A DNA stretch of 58,924 nt from Mycobacterium innocens (GTDB lineage: Bacteria > Actinomycetota > Actinomycetes > Mycobacteriales > Mycobacteriaceae), in contig NZ_UPHQ01000064.1 in assembly GCF_900566055.1 (NCBI RefSeq), forward strand, positions 1-58,924. Reading direction: 5' to 3'. Made by a program: the position numbers and the translations under genes. The notes beneath the pieces are model-generated. The model was not told the origin of the DNA and did no database searches. It saw nothing but the letters and a program-made list of their open reading frames with translations. Positions 1-13,300 of the stretch are shown here, one piece after another (position 1 is the stretch's first letter; every line of letters begins with the position of its first letter).

Positions 1-3000
1 CGGCAGGCGATCCGGATCACCCGCCGCACCGGCGAAGGCCACCGCTCGATGAACTGGTCGGCCATGAGCCGGGTTTGGCTGTCCGCGGTCGCGTCGGTGA
101 GCACCAGCCAACTGCCGGGTGCGGTCTCGCATCCCGCCTGTGGACCGGCCTCGACCGTGATCGGGCTTTCGATCCACTCGGCATCGAACATCTTCTGCGC
201 CAACGGCAGTGGCACCGCCCGGCGCTCGACCCGTCGCAGGTAGATGCCGCCGATTTCGGCCGCTATCTGCCCGGCGTCGTCGATCAAGACGACGTTGCCC
301 AACTTGCCGGCGCCGCCGTCGAGGTTGACCAGCTGGGCGCGACACGTGAGGTGGCGGCCGATGTCGCGGTAGACCCGAACCTTGTCGAAGGACACCGGCA
401 GATAGCTGGCTTCGGCTGACCCCGCGACCTCGCCGTCGGGTATTGCGGCACCCAGGCTTTGCAGGGCCGCATCCAGCATGGCCGGATGAAGCCGGTATCC
501 GGGGTGCCGGGGAGCCTCGTCGGGAAGGGTGATCTCGGTTTCGGCGGAACCGTCGGACAAACGCGATATTCGGCTCAGCGCGGCGAAGGCGGGACCATGG
601 TGTTGACCGGTCTGGCGGAGCAGGGCATAGAAATCGGCGGGCGACACGGCTCCCGCGGTGGACGAACGATGCGCCCCCGGACGGGTGTGCGCGGCGTCGG
701 GCGGCGCCTGTTCGACCCTGGCCGTGGCGTGCCGGCGGAAGTCGCCGTTGGGCGAGCGGGAATACATTTCGACCCGAATCTGGCTGTCCCCATTGCGAAT
801 CAACTGGGTGGTCAGCTGGGTGTGGTTGTCGAGGGGCAGCATCTGCTCGACCTCGAACTGGTTGACGCCGATCGAGTCGGCGGATACGCCCAGCGCTTCG
901 GCACCCGCAGCCAACGCGATCTCGGCGAACGCCGCGGCCGGCATGATCGGTTGGCCGAACACCTTGTGATCGGCCAGCCACGGGGATACGTCGGTGCCGA
1001 CATCGGCCTGCCACACGTGGTTTCCGCCGCTGGGCATCTGGATGTGGGCGCCGAGCAGTGGATGGGTGGCGGCCAGTTCCGACATCGCGGATCGATCCGT
1101 GACCCAGAATCTGCTGTGCTGCCACGGTGTGCACGGTACGTCCACGAGGCGCCCGCTGGTGTCGTCCGGGGTGGTCGCCCCGACTGTGGCGAGTTGGGTG
1201 TGGAAGAACAGGGTTTGGTCTTGGTCGCGGTTCATTGTCCCCGTGACGATCTGGTCACCGGCCCCCTCCAGGGTTTCGGTGATGGCGTGAATGAGCACCG
1301 GGTGCGGGCTCATCTCGATGAAGGCATGGCAGCCATGGTGCTCGGCGGCGGCTGCGGCTCTAATGGCCTGGTGGAATCGCACCGGGTTGCGCAGGTTGGC
1401 CGACCAATAGTCGGCATCCATCACCGGGTGCGAATGCGCTTCACAGGGGTGAGTGGTTGTGATGATCGGGATGCGCGGCGGCTGCGGGGTCAAATCCGCG
1501 AGCGCGCTTCGCAATTCGGGCAGGATGGGGTCGATGATCGGGTGATGGGAGGCCACGTCGACCTCGACGCGTCGGGCCAGCCGATTCTGTGCGGCAACCG
1601 CAGCGATTATCGCGTCGACCGCCTCGGGCGGCCCGGCGATCACCGACTGACGCGGCGATGCATACACCGCCAGCGTCACTTGCGGATAGTCGGCGATCAG
1701 CGACTCGGTGGCATCGGCATCGAGTTCGAGCAGCGCCATCGCGCCCTGACCCGACAGCCGGGCCATCAACCGCGACCGGGTGGCGATCACCTTCAAGCCC
1801 TGCTCGGCTGTCAACGCGCCGGCCACGACCGCCGCGGCCACCTCACCCATCGAATGCCCGATCACCGCATCGGGTGTCACGCCATAGGACCGCCACAACT
1901 CGGTCAGGGCCAGCTGCATCCCGACCAGCACTGGCTGGATGCGGTCGATGCCCACGACCTCGTCGCCCGCGGAAAGTGTCTGCTGTAACGAAAAGCCAAC
2001 CTGGGCAACGAATACCGGCTCCAGCTCGGCTACCGCCTTGGCGAACGCTGGTTCGTCGGCCAGCAACTGCCGGCCCATCCCGGCCCACTGCGAGCCCTGA
2101 CCCGAGTACACGAATACCCGGCCCGGCCCACCAGCACGCTGATCACAGCCCACCACACCCACCCGCGGCTGTCCGGCCGCCAGCGCCCGCAAGCCTGCGA
2201 CCGCCTCCGCGCGGTCACGCGCGATCACGGTGGCGACCTTGGCGTACCGGCTCCGGTGACGGTTCATGGTGTGCGCCACGTCGGCAAGCGATGCCGCCGC
2301 GCCCGGCCCGGACATCCAGTCGGCCAACGCCGCGGCCATGGCGGCCACGCGTTGCACCGTCTTGCCCGACACCGCCACGGTCGTGACGGGGGATGCTTCG
2401 ACGGCTGCCGGTGGTGCCTGGCCCGGGCCTTGCTCGAGGACGACGTGTGCGTTGGTCCCGCTGAGGCCGAACGACGACACCGCGGCGCGGCGCGGTCCGG
2501 ATGCCGCGGGCCACGGGGCGGTATCGGTAGGCACGAACAGCCGGGTCGCCGACGCGTCGATGGCGGGGTTCCACCGGGTGAAGTGCAGATTGCGCGGAAT
2601 CTGTCCGCGCTCGACCGCCAGCACCGCCTTGATGAATCCGGCCACCCCGGCGGCGGCCTCCAGGTGACCGATGTTGGTCTTGACCGAGCCCAACGCGCAC
2701 GCGCTCTCGCTCTGGCCTTTACCAACGCCATACGTGGTCGCCAGCGACTCGAACTCGATGGGATCGCCCAATATTGTTCCGGTGCCGTGTGTTTCGACAT
2801 ACTGGACGCTGTCGGCGGTGACGTCGGCGAGCCGCAGCGCCGAGGCGATCACGTCGCGCTGAGCCAGCGCGTTGGGTGCGGTCATGCCGTTGGAGCGGCC
2901 GTCCTGGTTGGTTGCCGAACCTCGGACCACCGCCAGTACCCGGTCCCGGTCGCGCAGCGCGTCGGCCAACCGTTTGAGCACCACCACACCGCAGCCCTCG

Positions 3001-3812
3001 CCGCGCACGAATCCGTCGGCGTTGGCGTCGAAGCTGTTGCAGCGACCGGTCGGCGACAGCGCCGACCACTTGGACAGCGCGATCGCGGTGAACGGGGACA
3101 ACGTGAGCTGCACCCCGCCGGCGAGTGCGACGTCGGTTTCGCGCAGCCGCAGGCTTTGACAGGCCAGGTGGATCGCCACCAACGACGACGAGCACGCGGT
3201 GTCCACGGCGACGGCCGGACCGCGCAATCCCAGCAGGTAGGAGATCCGGCCCACCGCAGCGCAATGCGGGGTTCCGGTGCTCAGGTAGGCGTCGATGTCG
3301 GCTCTGCGTTCGATGTTGACGATCGTGTAGTCCCACGACGACAGCCCCATCATCACGCCGGTTCGGCTGCCGCTCAGGGAATCCGGCTGGATACCGGCGT
3401 GTTCGAGCGCTTCCCAGGCAACCTCGAGCAGCATTCGATGCTGTGGGTCCATCGCCACGGCTTCGCGGGGCGTGATGCCGAAGAAGTCGGCGTCGAAAGC
3501 GTCGACGTCGGAAACGAAACCGCCCCATTTCGTCGTCATTCGCCCGGGCGCCGACGGGTCGGGGTCGTAGAACGCGTCCGCATCCCAGCGATCCGGCGGC
3601 ACCTCGCCGATGGTGTCCACACCGTCGACCAGCAGTTGCCAAAAGCTTTCCGGTCCAGTCACATTCCCGGGGAAACGGCAACCGACACCCACCACCGCGA
3701 TCGGCTCGGCGATGTCGGTGGGGAAGACCGTCCCGGCGCGCACGAGCTCGCGCGCCAGGGCGGCCCGGGCGTTCGGCGACAGTTGCGCCGCGCGCTCTGC
3801 CAGGCTCGTCAT
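1..3812 (-). CDS. ppsD: Phthiocerol type I polyketide synthase PpsD (N-terminal part, runs off left edge)
   Basis: About 1270 codons of a modular synthase are present; the C-terminal part lies outside the window. The ATG at 3812 overlaps the ppsC stop in ATGA, so translation is probably coupled. Visible order: ketosynthase with DTACSSS (Cys near residue 207), acyltransferase with GHSMGE near residue 652, and dehydratase with an HxxxGxxxxP motif (His near residue 949). The acyltransferase carries VASH where PpsA, PpsB and PpsC carry VAPH. VASH resembles the YASH signature of methylmalonyl-selective domains, which fits the known role of PpsD in adding a methyl-branched unit to phthiocerol. The frame stays open to the edge with no stop. 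In M. tuberculosis PpsD is about 1827 residues with KR and ACP after the DH; those should lie just outside. Confidence 0.95.
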   Translation of the reverse strand, partial: MTSLAERAAQLSPNARAALARELVRAGTVFPTDIAEPIAVVGVGCRFPGNVTGPESFWQLLVDGVDTIGEVPPDRWDADAFYDPDPSAPGRMTTKWGGFVSDVDAFDADFFGITPREAVAMDPQHRMLLEVAWEALEHAGIQPDSLSGSRTGVMMGLSSWDYTIVNIERRADIDAYLSTGTPHCAAVGRISYLLGLRGPAVAVDTACSSSLVAIHLACQSLRLRETDVALAGGVQLTLSPFTAIALSKWSALSPTGRCNSFDANADGFVRGEGCGVVVLKRLADALRDRDRVLAVVRGSATNQDGRSNGMTAPNALAQRDVIASALRLADVTADSVQYVETHGTGTILGDPIEFESLATTYGVGKGQSESACALGSVKTNIGHLEAAAGVAGFIKAVLAVERGQIPRNLHFTRWNPAIDASATRLFVPTDTAPWPAASGPRRAAVSSFGLSGTNAHVVLEQGPGQAPPAAVEASPVTTVAVSGKTVQRVAAMAAALADWMSGPGAAASLADVAHTMNRHRSRYAKVATVIARDRAEAVAGLRALAAGQPRVGVVGCDQRAGGPGRVFVYSGQGSQWAGMGRQLLADEPAFAKAVAELEPVFVAQVGFSLQQTLSAGDEVVGIDRIQPVLVGMQLALTELWRSYGVTPDAVIGHSMGEVAAAVVAGALTAEQGLKVIATRSRLMARLSGQGAMALLELDADATESLIADYPQVTLAVYASPRQSVIAGPPEAVDAIIAAVAAQNRLARRVEVDVASHHPIIDPILPELRSALADLTPQPPRIPIITTTHPCEAHSHPVMDADYWSANLRNPVRFHQAIRAAAAAEHHGCHAFIEMSPHPVLIHAITETLEGAGDQIVTGTMNRDQDQTLFFHTQLATVGATTPDDTSGRLVDVPCTPWQHSRFWVTDRSAMSELAATHPLLGAHIQMPSGGNHVWQADVGTDVSPWLADHKVFGQPIMPAAAFAEIALAAGAEALGVSADSIGVNQFEVEQMLPLDNHTQLTTQLIRNGDSQIRVEMYSRSPNGDFRRHATARVEQAPPDAAHTRPGAHRSSTAGAVSPADFYALLRQTGQHHGPAFAALSRISRLSDGSAETEITLPDEAPRHPGYRLHPAMLDAALQSLGAAIPDGEVAGSAEASYLPVSFDKVRVYRDIGRHLTCRAQLVNLDGGAGKLGNVVLIDDAGQIAAEIGGIYLRRVERRAVPLPLAQKMFDAEWIESPITVEAGPQAGCETAPGSWLVLTDATADSQTRLMADQFIERWPSPVRRVIRIAC

Positions 3813-6800
3813 GACTCACCTCGCGCGGCGGCTTCCAGCTCGCTGGCTTCGACCAGATCGGCGAGCAAGTCCATCTCCTCGTCAGACAGTTCGGGTTCCG
3901 CGTCAGCGGTCTGCTGCGCAGCGGCCGGCGGCGCATAGTCCATGCGTTCGCACAAGGCGGCCGCCAGATCGGTGATCGTCGGGTAGGCCCACACCAGGGC
4001 GACCGGCAAGGTGATGCCCAGACTTGCTTCCAGCCGGTTTCGCAATTCCAGGGCCATCAGCGAATCGAGCCCCAGAGTCTCCAACGGCCGGTCGTGGTCG
4101 ATCGGATCGCTCGAGCGCAGCACCCCGCGGATCTCGCCGGCGATCGCCGACGCCAGGTAGCCGGGCCGCTCGGCCGCGTCGAGGGCGTCCAGCTGCGCCC
4201 GGACCTTGCCGCCGCCGCTTCGCTCGGGCACCGTCGACTCCTGCAATTTCGCGAACAACGACGACCCGGCCACCGCGGGGAAGGATTGGAACCACTGCCG
4301 GGCGTCCAGGCTGAACACACCGGTGCGCGCCCGATCGGCGGCGAGCACCGCCTGCATCGCGGCCAGTCCCTGCTCGGCGGTGATCATCGACACGCCCAGG
4401 TCGGCGAAGAACTGAGCGCGACCGACCTCGGCCCATGGGCCCCAGTTGATTCCGACCGCGGGCAGTCCACGCGAGCGCCGATACGCGACCAGGCCGTCGA
4501 CCCAGGAGTTCGCGGCGGCGTAGGCGCCCTGCCCGGGTGTGCCGAGCAGCGCGGCGGCCGAGGAGAAGGTGAGCCACCAGTCCACGTCCCGCGACGCCGT
4601 TGCCTGGTGCAGCCGCCAGCTGCCGTCGACCTTCGGAGCGAAAACCCGCGCGGCGGCCGAATCGGTCATGTTCAACACGATTTCGTCGGCCAGCACCATC
4701 GCGCTGTGCAGGACACCGGCCAGCCGGAAACCGGCCGCTTCGACCGCTTGCACCAGCCGGTCGGCGGTACCCGGTTCGGCGATGTCGCCGGTGACCACCT
4801 CGATCCGGTGACCCGCGGCGCGCAGCTCCGCGATGGCCGCCCCGACATCGTCGCCGGGAGCCGAACGTCCGTTCAGGACAACCAATCCCGCGCCCTGCTC
4901 GACCAGCCGGCGGGCGACGACGAAGCCGAGACCGCCCATGCCGCCGACGATCAGGTAGCCGCCGTCGGGGCTGACCAGTGGGAGTGGTGGCGGCGACGCG
5001 ACCGCTTCGATGCTGCCGCTATCCGGTATCGAGATGACGATTTTGCCGGTGTGCTTACCGGAGGCCATCAGCCGGAATGCGTCGGCCGCGTCGCGCAGGC
5101 TGAATTCGGTGACGGGCAGCACCGGCAGGCTACCGGCTGCCACGTGCTCCAGGATGTGTTGCAGGAGCTGGCGGTACTTCGCCGGTTGCAGCTTGAGGTT
5201 CAGGTCGAGGTCTACCACGGAGAACGACGCGCTTTTGGCCAGCGCGGCCAGCCCCAGGTTGGCGTCTGCGTAGACGTCCTTCTTACCGAGCTCGATGAAC
5301 CGGCCACCGGGCGCCAGGATCTGCACACCACGCTGAATTGCTTCTCCGGCAAGCGAATTGAGAACGATATCGACCCCGTAGCCGTTGGTGAGCTCGAGGA
5401 TCTCGTCGGCGAAATCCACACTGCGTGAGTCGCCGACGTACTCGACGCCGAGCTTGGAGAGCATGTCGCGTTTGGCGTCCGAGCCGGCTGTGGTGTAGAT
5501 GCGGGCGCCGATCATCTTCGCGATCGAGACCGCTGCCATGCCGACGCCGCCGGTGGCGGAGTGGATGAGCACACGTTCGCCCGGGGCCAGCCGCCCGATC
5601 TCGCACAGTGAATGCCAGGCGGTCAGATATGCGACGCCGAACGTGGCCGCCTCGTTGTCGGGCAGCGCGTCGGGGATGGGGACGACGAGATCGGCGAGCG
5701 TGCCCACGTGGGTGCCGAAGGTGCCGGGACCGAAGGCGATGACGCGCTGCCCGATCTCGACCGAGTCGACGTCGTCGCCGACGGCGGTCACGTAGCCGAC
5801 GCACTCGCCACCGATCACCGGCGCGGCGCCGTCGAGCCCCGGATACACGCCCATCGCCTTGAGCACGTCGCTGAAGTTGAGTCCCGCGGCGACCACCCGG
5901 ACCTCGACCTGATCGCCGTGCGGCCTGGGCCGTTTCACCTCGTGGACCGTGAGCGCGTCCAGCCGGCCGGGCTGGTCGATCTGCAGCCGGACAGCTCCGC
6001 CCAAAGGCCCGGTGCCGTCGAGGTTCACGACGGTGCGGCGGGACTCGGCGGCCAGATCACCCTTCGCGGTGGTGGGGGCGGGCACCAGCCGGTTGACGTA
6101 GCGCTGTCCGTCGCGGTAGGCGACCTCGTCGTGGTCCGACCCGGCGAGCAGCTCCGCGGTCAGGTCGGTCACTGAGCCGGTGCCTTCGGGTTCGATGTCG
6201 ACGAGGGTGGTCTTGAGTTCGGAATGCTCGAACGTCAACACCCGGGCGATTCCACGTAACTCGGTCTGCGCCAACGTGACCGAGTCGGTGGGATCGAACT
6301 GCTGGGCGCCGCGGGTGACGATCCACAGCCGCGGGCTCTTACGGGTGCCCATCCGCGTCACGGTCTCCACCACACGGGCGATCAGCAGGGTGCGCGTCTG
6401 CGCCAGCTCCAGCTGACCGTCGTCGGGCAACGATTCGTCGACGCTGCGGGGGGGACAGACCATGACGATGCCGTCCCACCCGGAGCCGGATCGGGTGATC
6501 GCCGCGTGCAGCGCCGCGTCGTCGTGCGGCGAGACCAGTTCCACCTCGATACGGTCGGACAGCGACGACCGCAACGCGGGCAGCAACGGGTCGCCCGCGG
6601 CCGGGTCACCGATCAACAACAGCCGGTCCGGGCCCGGGGACGTGGGGTCCGCCTTGGTCGGCGGCGCCGGTTCCCACTCCAACGTGAACAGGCGTTGGGT
6701 GAGTTCGGTTGCGCCACTGCCGGATCCAAGCACGGCCATTTCGACTTCGTCGATGACCAGCAGCGGCAGGCCATCCGGATCGGTCAGGACGACTTCGCCG

Positions 6801-9800
6801 ACCAGCCGGTCCGAACCCTCGCGCGCGGCGAGGGTGCCGACGGCGCGGACGCCGCGGGTGACGTCGCCGTATACCTGCACGCCCGCGTAACGTACCGGCA
6901 CCACCAGGGATTTCCGGGCGGTCTGCCCGCCGGCCAGGTCGGTGGCCATCCGGGTGGCGCCCAGCGTCTGCAACGCGATGTCCATCATGACCGGATGCAG
7001 TAGGAAGTCGCGGGAACCCGGTCTGGCCGACGAGGGTAGCCGCACGTCGGCGCGGGCCGCGCCGGATTGCTCGACGGCGAGCCCGACGATGCCTTGAAAC
7101 GCCGGTCCGTGTTGTTGGCCGGCGCCGCGCAGTCGCTGGTAGAGCTCGTCGGGGTCGAGTTCGTCCGCCGTGTCGCCGACCGCCGCACCAGGTGCCTCGG
7201 CATCCGACGGCGCCACTGACTGGGCGCGGGCAACGGTGGCGGTGGCATGGGTGGTCCATTCCGAAGACCCACTGCGAGAGCGTATTTCGATCCGGCAGCG
7301 TTGTTCGTCGCCGGTGAGCGTGGTGACCAGTACGGTGCCTTCGGTCACGTGCAGCATCTGGTGGAGGTCGAGCTCGCCGATCATCCAGGGCTGCTCGGGC
7401 CCGTCGTGCTCGACCGGGAAGGCCTCCGTCGCGGCGGCCAGCGCGACCTCGGCGTACGCCGCCCCCGGCAGCACGCAGAGGTCGTCGATGACGTGATCGC
7501 CGAGCCACAACAGGTCCGGGGCGAGCTCGCTTTCCCAAATCCGGGTGCCGTTGGTGGGGTCGGTGACACCGACGCCGAGCAGCGGGTGGATACCTGCCCG
7601 GTGTAATGCGGACCCGGAGTGCGACGTGGCGCTGATCCAGTGGTGGGTGTGCTGCCACGGGGTGGTGGGCAGCACGGGGTGCGGTTCGGGCGGGTGCGGG
7701 GTTTGCGGCGGGTGCGTGGTGTGTGTCGTGTTGAGGTTGGTGTGGAACGTCAGGGTGTCGTGGGTGTCGCGTTGCAGCGTGCCGATGCTCAGATACTCGG
7801 CGTCGTGATGCGTGCTCGCGAGGGTGTCGCTGATCGAGTGGGTCAGCAGCGGGTGCGCGCTGATCTCGATGAAGGTGTGGTGGGGCCCGCCCGGGCCGCC
7901 GAAGGCATGCGCGATGGCCTGGTGGAAACGCACCGGGTTGCGCATGTTGGTGGCCCAGTGCTCGGCGTCGAAGACCGGTTGGCTGTCGAGGTCGGCGTAG
8001 GTGGTGGAGATGATCGGCATGGTCGGCGGCCGCGGGGTGAGATCGGCAAGTTCCGAACGCATTCGGGGCTGCAGCGCATCCATGGCCGGGTTGTGCGGGG
8101 CCACCTCGATGTTGACCCGGGTGGCGAAGCCGCCCCGTTGGCGCACCGTCTCGATAAGAGCGCCGATCTGTTGCGGCGGCCCGGCGATCACGGTTTGGCG
8201 TGGTGAGGCGTAGATCCCGAGGCTCACCTGCGGGTAGTCGGCGATGAGGGCTTCGGTTTCGGTGGCGTCGAGTTCCAGCAGCGCCATCGTGCCCTGCCCG
8301 GACAGCGGCGCCATCAGTCGCGACCGGGTGGCGGTGACCCGCAGGCCCTGCGCCGGCGTGAGCGCGCCGGCGACCACCGCGGCGGCCACTTCGCCCATGG
8401 AGTGGCCGATCACCAGGTCGGGCTGCACCCCGTAGGAGCGCCACAGCTCGGTGAGCGCCAGCTGCATGCCGATCACCCCGAGCTGGATCTGCTCGATGCC
8501 GACCAGCTCCTTGCCGCCGGCGATCACCTCCTGCAGCGAAAACCCGGCCTGCGCAACGAAATCCGGCTCCAGTTCGGCTACGGCGGCAGCGAATGCCGGT
8601 TCGTCGGCCAGCAGCTGGCGGCCCATTCCGGCCCACTGCGACCCACGTCCGGAGTAGACGAACACCGTGCCCGGCCCGATCGAGCCCTCCCGGGGAGCCA
8701 CCACGCCCGGGGCGGATTGACCCGCGGCCAGCGCCCGCAACCCCGCCACCGCCTGGCCCCGATCCACGGCGGTCACCGTGGCGAACTTGGCGTGCCGGGG
8801 CCGGTGATGGTTGAGGGTGTGCGCGGCGTCGGCCAGCGACACCCCGGCGCCCGGGCCTTCCAGCCAATCCGCCAGCACCGATGCCGTTGCGGCCACCCGC
8901 TGCGTCGTCTTGCCCGACACCACCAGGGTCGACACCGCCGGAGCCGGGCCGCGCGGCGCAACCGCCGCCGGGGCGGGCGCCTGCTCGATCACCACATGCG
9001 CGTTCGTCCCGCTGACGCCGAACGAAGAGATGCCCGCGCGCCGCGGCCGGCCGGTTTCCGGCCATGCCATGCCGTCGGCCGCGATGGTCAGCCGGGCCGC
9101 GGCCTCGCTGGCATGCGGTGTTAACTCCCCGAAGTTGAGGTGCCGCGGAATGTAGCCGTTGCCCACGGCGAGTACGGCTTTCATGAACCCGGCGACACCC
9201 GCCGCGGCTTCCAGGTGACCCAGGTTGGTCTTCACCGAGCCGATCACCAACGGAGGTGAGCTCTCCCGCTCGCTGAAAACCTTGCTCAGCGAGTCGAGTT
9301 CGATCGGGTCACCCAAGGGAGTGCCCGTCCCGTGGGCTTCGATGTAGTCGATGTCGGCAGCCGCTAATCTGGACGACGCCAATGCGGTGCGCAGCAGTGC
9401 TTGTTGGGCGGGCCCGTTGGGGACGGTCACCCCGCTGCTGGCGCCGTCCTGGTTGACGGCCGACCCGCGCACCACCGCAAGGATGCGGTCGCCGTCGCGC
9501 ACCGCGTCGTCCAACCGCTTGAGCACCACCACCGCGGCGCCCTCGCCGCGGACGTATCCGTCGGCGGACGCATCGAAGGTCTTGCACTGACCTTCCGGCG
9601 ACAGCATTCCCCAGCGCGAGCACGCGATGCTCGGTCCGGGGCTGAGCAACAGGTTGGTCCCACCGACCAGCGCCATGTCGCTTTCCCGCGAACGCAGGCT
9701 CTGGCAGGCCAGGTGCACCGCCACCAACGACGACGAGCAGGCCGTGTCGATGACCACCGCGGGGCCGCGAGCACCCAGGATGTAGGCCAGCCGTCCGGCG

Positions 9801-10366
9801 GCGAAGTTCGCCGAGTTCCCGGTCGGGATGTAGGCGTCGAGCTCTTCGGGGCGAAGCTGACCGGCCAAGGTCAGCATGTAGTCGTAGGCGGTGACGCCGA
9901 CGAATACCGAGGTTTGGGTGCCGCGGATCAAATGCGGTGGCAGGCCAGCGTTCTCCAACGCTTCCCAGGCGACTTCGATCAACAACCGCTGCTGGGGGTC
10001 CATGGCCGCGGCTTCACGGGGGGAGATCGAGAAGAACTCGGCGTCGAATTCGTCGGGCTGCCAGTCGGTGAGGAATCCGCCGTCACGGCTGCAAATGGTC
10101 CCCGGCACGGTGTGGTCGTCGGTGTAGAAGGCGTCGGCGTCCCACCGCTCGGCGGGAACCCGGACGATGCCGCTTCGGCCGTCGCACAACAACTCCCAGA
10201 ACTGTTCGGGGTTGTTCACCCCGCCCGGGAACCGGCATCCCATGCCCACCACCGCGATTGGCTCGGTGCTGGACTTTTCGGCAAGTTCCAGGCGCGCCGT
10301 GAGGTCGTCGATTTTGTGCAACGCCTCGGTAATGATCGCTCGGCGATCCGGTGTCGCGGCGGTCAT
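3809..10366 (-). CDS. ppsC: Phthiocerol type I polyketide synthase PpsC (fully reducing module)
   Basis: 2185 residues, against about 2188 in M. tuberculosis. Domains in order: KS (DTACSSS), AT (GHSMGE), DH, ER, KR and ACP. In the DH the histidine is near residue 959 and the motif reads [10 protein letters not shown], with Asp in place of the usual Gly. The ER has a nucleotide-binding run [10 protein letters not shown] near residue 1600. The KR has GGMGGLG near 1810, and the ACP has GLDSLMAL with the phosphopantetheine serine near 2102. This is the only complete module here with a full reductive set, so it should fully reduce the beta-carbon it forms. The ATG at 10366 overlaps the ppsB stop by 4 nt. 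Its AT coding region is nearly identical in DNA to those of ppsA and ppsB. Confidence 0.97.
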   Translation of the reverse strand: MTAATPDRRAIITEALHKIDDLTARLELAEKSSTEPIAVVGMGCRFPGGVNNPEQFWELLCDGRSGIVRVPAERWDADAFYTDDHTVPGTICSRDGGFLTDWQPDEFDAEFFSISPREAAAMDPQQRLLIEVAWEALENAGLPPHLIRGTQTSVFVGVTAYDYMLTLAGQLRPEELDAYIPTGNSANFAAGRLAYILGARGPAVVIDTACSSSLVAVHLACQSLRSRESDMALVGGTNLLLSPGPSIACSRWGMLSPEGQCKTFDASADGYVRGEGAAVVVLKRLDDAVRDGDRILAVVRGSAVNQDGASSGVTVPNGPAQQALLRTALASSRLAAADIDYIEAHGTGTPLGDPIELDSLSKVFSERESSPPLVIGSVKTNLGHLEAAAGVAGFMKAVLAVGNGYIPRHLNFGELTPHASEAAARLTIAADGMAWPETGRPRRAGISSFGVSGTNAHVVIEQAPAPAAVAPRGPAPAVSTLVVSGKTTQRVAATASVLADWLEGPGAGVSLADAAHTLNHHRPRHAKFATVTAVDRGQAVAGLRALAAGQSAPGVVAPREGSIGPGTVFVYSGRGSQWAGMGRQLLADEPAFAAAVAELEPDFVAQAGFSLQEVIAGGKELVGIEQIQLGVIGMQLALTELWRSYGVQPDLVIGHSMGEVAAAVVAGALTPAQGLRVTATRSRLMAPLSGQGTMALLELDATETEALIADYPQVSLGIYASPRQTVIAGPPQQIGALIETVRQRGGFATRVNIEVAPHNPAMDALQPRMRSELADLTPRPPTMPIISTTYADLDSQPVFDAEHWATNMRNPVRFHQAIAHAFGGPGGPHHTFIEISAHPLLTHSISDTLASTHHDAEYLSIGTLQRDTHDTLTFHTNLNTTHTTHPPQTPHPPEPHPVLPTTPWQHTHHWISATSHSGSALHRAGIHPLLGVGVTDPTNGTRIWESELAPDLLWLGDHVIDDLCVLPGAAYAEVALAAATEAFPVEHDGPEQPWMIGELDLHQMLHVTEGTVLVTTLTGDEQRCRIEIRSRSGSSEWTTHATATVARAQSVAPSDAEAPGAAVGDTADELDPDELYQRLRGAGQQHGPAFQGIVGLAVEQSGAARADVRLPSSARPGSRDFLLHPVMMDIALQTLGATRMATDLAGGQTARKSLVVPVRYAGVQVYGDVTRGVRAVGTLAAREGSDRLVGEVVLTDPDGLPLLVIDEVEMAVLGSGSGATELTQRLFTLEWEPAPPTKADPTSPGPDRLLLIGDPAAGDPLLPALRSSLSDRIEVELVSPHDDAALHAAITRSGSGWDGIVMVCPPRSVDESLPDDGQLELAQTRTLLIARVVETVTRMGTRKSPRLWIVTRGAQQFDPTDSVTLAQTELRGIARVLTFEHSELKTTLVDIEPEGTGSVTDLTAELLAGSDHDEVAYRDGQRYVNRLVPAPTTAKGDLAAESRRTVVNLDGTGPLGGAVRLQIDQPGRLDALTVHEVKRPRPHGDQVEVRVVAAGLNFSDVLKAMGVYPGLDGAAPVIGGECVGYVTAVGDDVDSVEIGQRVIAFGPGTFGTHVGTLADLVVPIPDALPDNEAATFGVAYLTAWHSLCEIGRLAPGERVLIHSATGGVGMAAVSIAKMIGARIYTTAGSDAKRDMLSKLGVEYVGDSRSVDFADEILELTNGYGVDIVLNSLAGEAIQRGVQILAPGGRFIELGKKDVYADANLGLAALAKSASFSVVDLDLNLKLQPAKYRQLLQHILEHVAAGSLPVLPVTEFSLRDAADAFRLMASGKHTGKIVISIPDSGSIEAVASPPPLPLVSPDGGYLIVGGMGGLGFVVARRLVEQGAGLVVLNGRSAPGDDVGAAIAELRAAGHRIEVVTGDIAEPGTADRLVQAVEAAGFRLAGVLHSAMVLADEIVLNMTDSAAARVFAPKVDGSWRLHQATASRDVDWWLTFSSAAALLGTPGQGAYAAANSWVDGLVAYRRSRGLPAVGINWGPWAEVGRAQFFADLGVSMITAEQGLAAMQAVLAADRARTGVFSLDARQWFQSFPAVAGSSLFAKLQESTVPERSGGGKVRAQLDALDAAERPGYLASAIAGEIRGVLRSSDPIDHDRPLETLGLDSLMALELRNRLEASLGITLPVALVWAYPTITDLAAALCERMDYAPPAAAQQTADAEPELSDEEMDLLADLVEASELEAAARGES

Positions 10367-13300
10367 CGCGTTCCCCTTAGTCGTTCGGAAAGCTGTTCCA
10401 GGAGCTCGTCTTCGGTGAGTTCGTCGTAGGTGTCGGGGACCGGCTCGTCAGGTGCGGCCCCTTCCGTTGACGCGCTTGTTTCGATGAGCTCGGGCAGGAT
10501 GGTGGCCAGATAGTCGGTAAGGCTGTAAACCGTCGGGTAGTCGAAAACCACCGATGCGGGCAGGAACTCGCCGAGGCTTTCCGACAGCGACCGTTGCAGC
10601 GTGACGCTCATCAGCGAATCCATGCCGAGTTGGAAGAAGCCCGCCGACGGGTCCAGCGTCTGGGTGGCGGGCATTCCCATCACCGCGGCGGCCAATGCGC
10701 CGACGTGGTCGAACAGCATGTCCTGTCGGCGTTGCGGGTGACATTTCCGCAAGGCTTGGCGGAATTCGCTTTCCGGCAACGTGACATCTTCCGGCGCCGG
10801 CAGTAGGTCGTCGACGATACGCAGTGATCCCCTGGTGCGGTATGCGGCCGCCAGCAGCGGCCAATCCGCGGCCACCACGGCCGTGCGCACCCCAGCCGCC
10901 GGGTTCATCACCAGCGGCAGCGCCCCGATGGCGACCTCGTCGTCCATGGGCAGCAGCCCCGATCCCACACTGACCTGATTGGCCTGATGCTCGGCATCGG
11001 CAAGGGATTTCCACAACCCCCAGTCGACGACGGTGGCCGGCAGGCCCATAACGCGGCGCGCATACGCCAGGGCGTCCAAGTAACCGCTGGTCGCCGTGTA
11101 GTGCGCCAACCAGCGCGAACCGGTCAGGCCTGAGATGGAGGAGAACAGCACGAAATAGCGCGCCGGCGTCGTCACCGACAGGCGGTGCAACAGGGCTGCG
11201 GCGTCCAGTTTGGGCGCGAACATGGCCTCGACGTCGTCGTCGGTCATCTCGCTCAGCAAGACCGGCCGGCCGGCGAAGGCAGCCAGGTAGATGCCCTCCA
11301 GCGGCGGCAAGTCGGCGCCGAACCGGTCGAACAGCGCCGTCATGGCGCCTTCGTCGGTCACATCCGCGGCAACCGTGACGAGGCTCTTGCCTGCTGCGGC
11401 AAGGCTTTCGGCCAGCGCGTGCAGCCGGTCGCCGGGGTTGCGTGATACCGCGACGATGGTCGTGGCTCCCATCTGGGCCAGTTGGCGGATCAGGTGCGGC
11501 CCGATGTTGCCGGTAGCCCCGATCACCAGTTGACTCGCGTCAGAACTGAGGGCGACGGTGTCGGTGGGCACCGGCCGCCACTGCAGCCGGGGCACATGGC
11601 GGGCACCCAGCCGGTACACGACCTGGTCCTCCTCGTCGGCACCCCGGACTGCGGCCAGCAGCTGCCGCACCGCCAGCGCTGCCGGTGTCGAGTGGTCGAG
11701 ATCGATGAGCCCGCCCCAGATTTCGGGATGCTCCAGGGCCAGCGAGCGACCCAGGCCCCACAGCACCGCATGGGCGGGGTTGGCCCGATCACCCTCCGCG
11801 ACGGGTTGGGCATTGCGGGTCACGACGAACAACTTCGCCGGCGAGTTGCGTGCCCTCATTGCGGCGGCAAGCCGCCGGGTTGCGTGGAATACCCGGTAGG
11901 CCTGTCCCACGTCCAGGGGGTCGGCGGAAACTGGCGGTGCGTAGAGCACATGGTCCAGCGCGGGCCGGGCTTGCAGCAGCGCGCGCAGGTCACCGTCGTC
12001 GGCGAGCGCGGTCAACGGCAGGAGCTCGACCCGGGAATCCGCACCCGCGACACGGCGCAGCTCGGTGCACAATTCGTCATCGGCTACCATCAGCCAGCGC
12101 GCGGTGCTTGGTGGATCGGGCTGCGGTGCCGGGCAGGCCGGCCAGGCCAGTTCGTAGCACCAATCGTCGAGCGTGCGGTTTTCGGAGTGCACGTGTCCGG
12201 GCGTCGCGACTTTGTTGGGAGTCGGACGCTCGGTGCCCGCCGCGGCGCTGATCCAGTGGCGGGTGTGTTGCCACGGGGTGGTGGGGATGGCGGGGTGCGG
12301 CTCCGGCGGGTGCGGGGTCTGCGGTGGGTGGTCCAGGGCGGTGTAGAGGTTACCGCGGAACGTGCCGGTGTCATCGGTATCGCGTTGCAGCGTCCCGATA
12401 GTCGCGAAGGTGCCCGCGCTGCCTTCCGGGTGTGCGGCTTCCAGCGTGTCGGTGATGGCCTGGGTCAACAGCGGGTGTGCGCTGATCTCGATGAAGGTGT
12501 GGTGCTGGGCGCCGGCCGCAGTGATGGCTTGCTGGAAGCGCACCGGGTTGCGCATGTTGGTGGCCCAGTGCTCGGCGTCGAAAACCGGTCGGGTAGACAG
12601 GTTTTCGTAAGTGGTGGAGATGATCGGAATGGTTGGTGTCCGCGGGGCCAGATCGGCCAGTTCCGAACGCATCCGGGGCTGCAGCGCATCCATGGCCGGA
12701 TTGTGCGGGGCCACTTCGATATTCACCCGGCCGGCGAAGCGGTTCTGGGCCCGCACCCGGGTGATCAGCTGGTCGATCTGCGCGGTGGGCCCGGCGATCA
12801 CGGTCTGGCGCGGGGAGTTGTAGATCCCCAGAGTCACCTGCGGGTAGTCGGCGATGAGCGCTTCGGTCTGCGCGGCGTCGAGGCCGAGGATGGCCATGCC
12901 GCCCTGCCCGGACAGCGGGGCCATCAGCCGCGAACGGGTGGCGGTGACCCGCAATCCCTCGGCGGGGGTAAGGGCTCCGGCGACCACGGCAGCGGCCACC
13001 TCGCCCATGGAGTGGCCGATCACCAGGTCGGGTTGCACCCCGTAGGAGCGCCACAGCTGGGTCAATGTCAGCTGCATGCCGATGAGGCCCAGCTGGATCT
13101 GCTCGATACCGACCAGTTCCTTTCCGCCGGAAATGACCTCGTGCAGCGAGAAGCCGGCCTGCTCGACGAAAACCGGCTCCAATTCGGCGACCGCGGCGGC
13201 GAAAGCGGGCTCGTCGGCGAGCAATCGGCGACCCATCCCGGCCCATTGCGATCCGCGTCCGGAGTAGACGAACACCGTGCCCGGCCCGGGCGAGCCGTCC

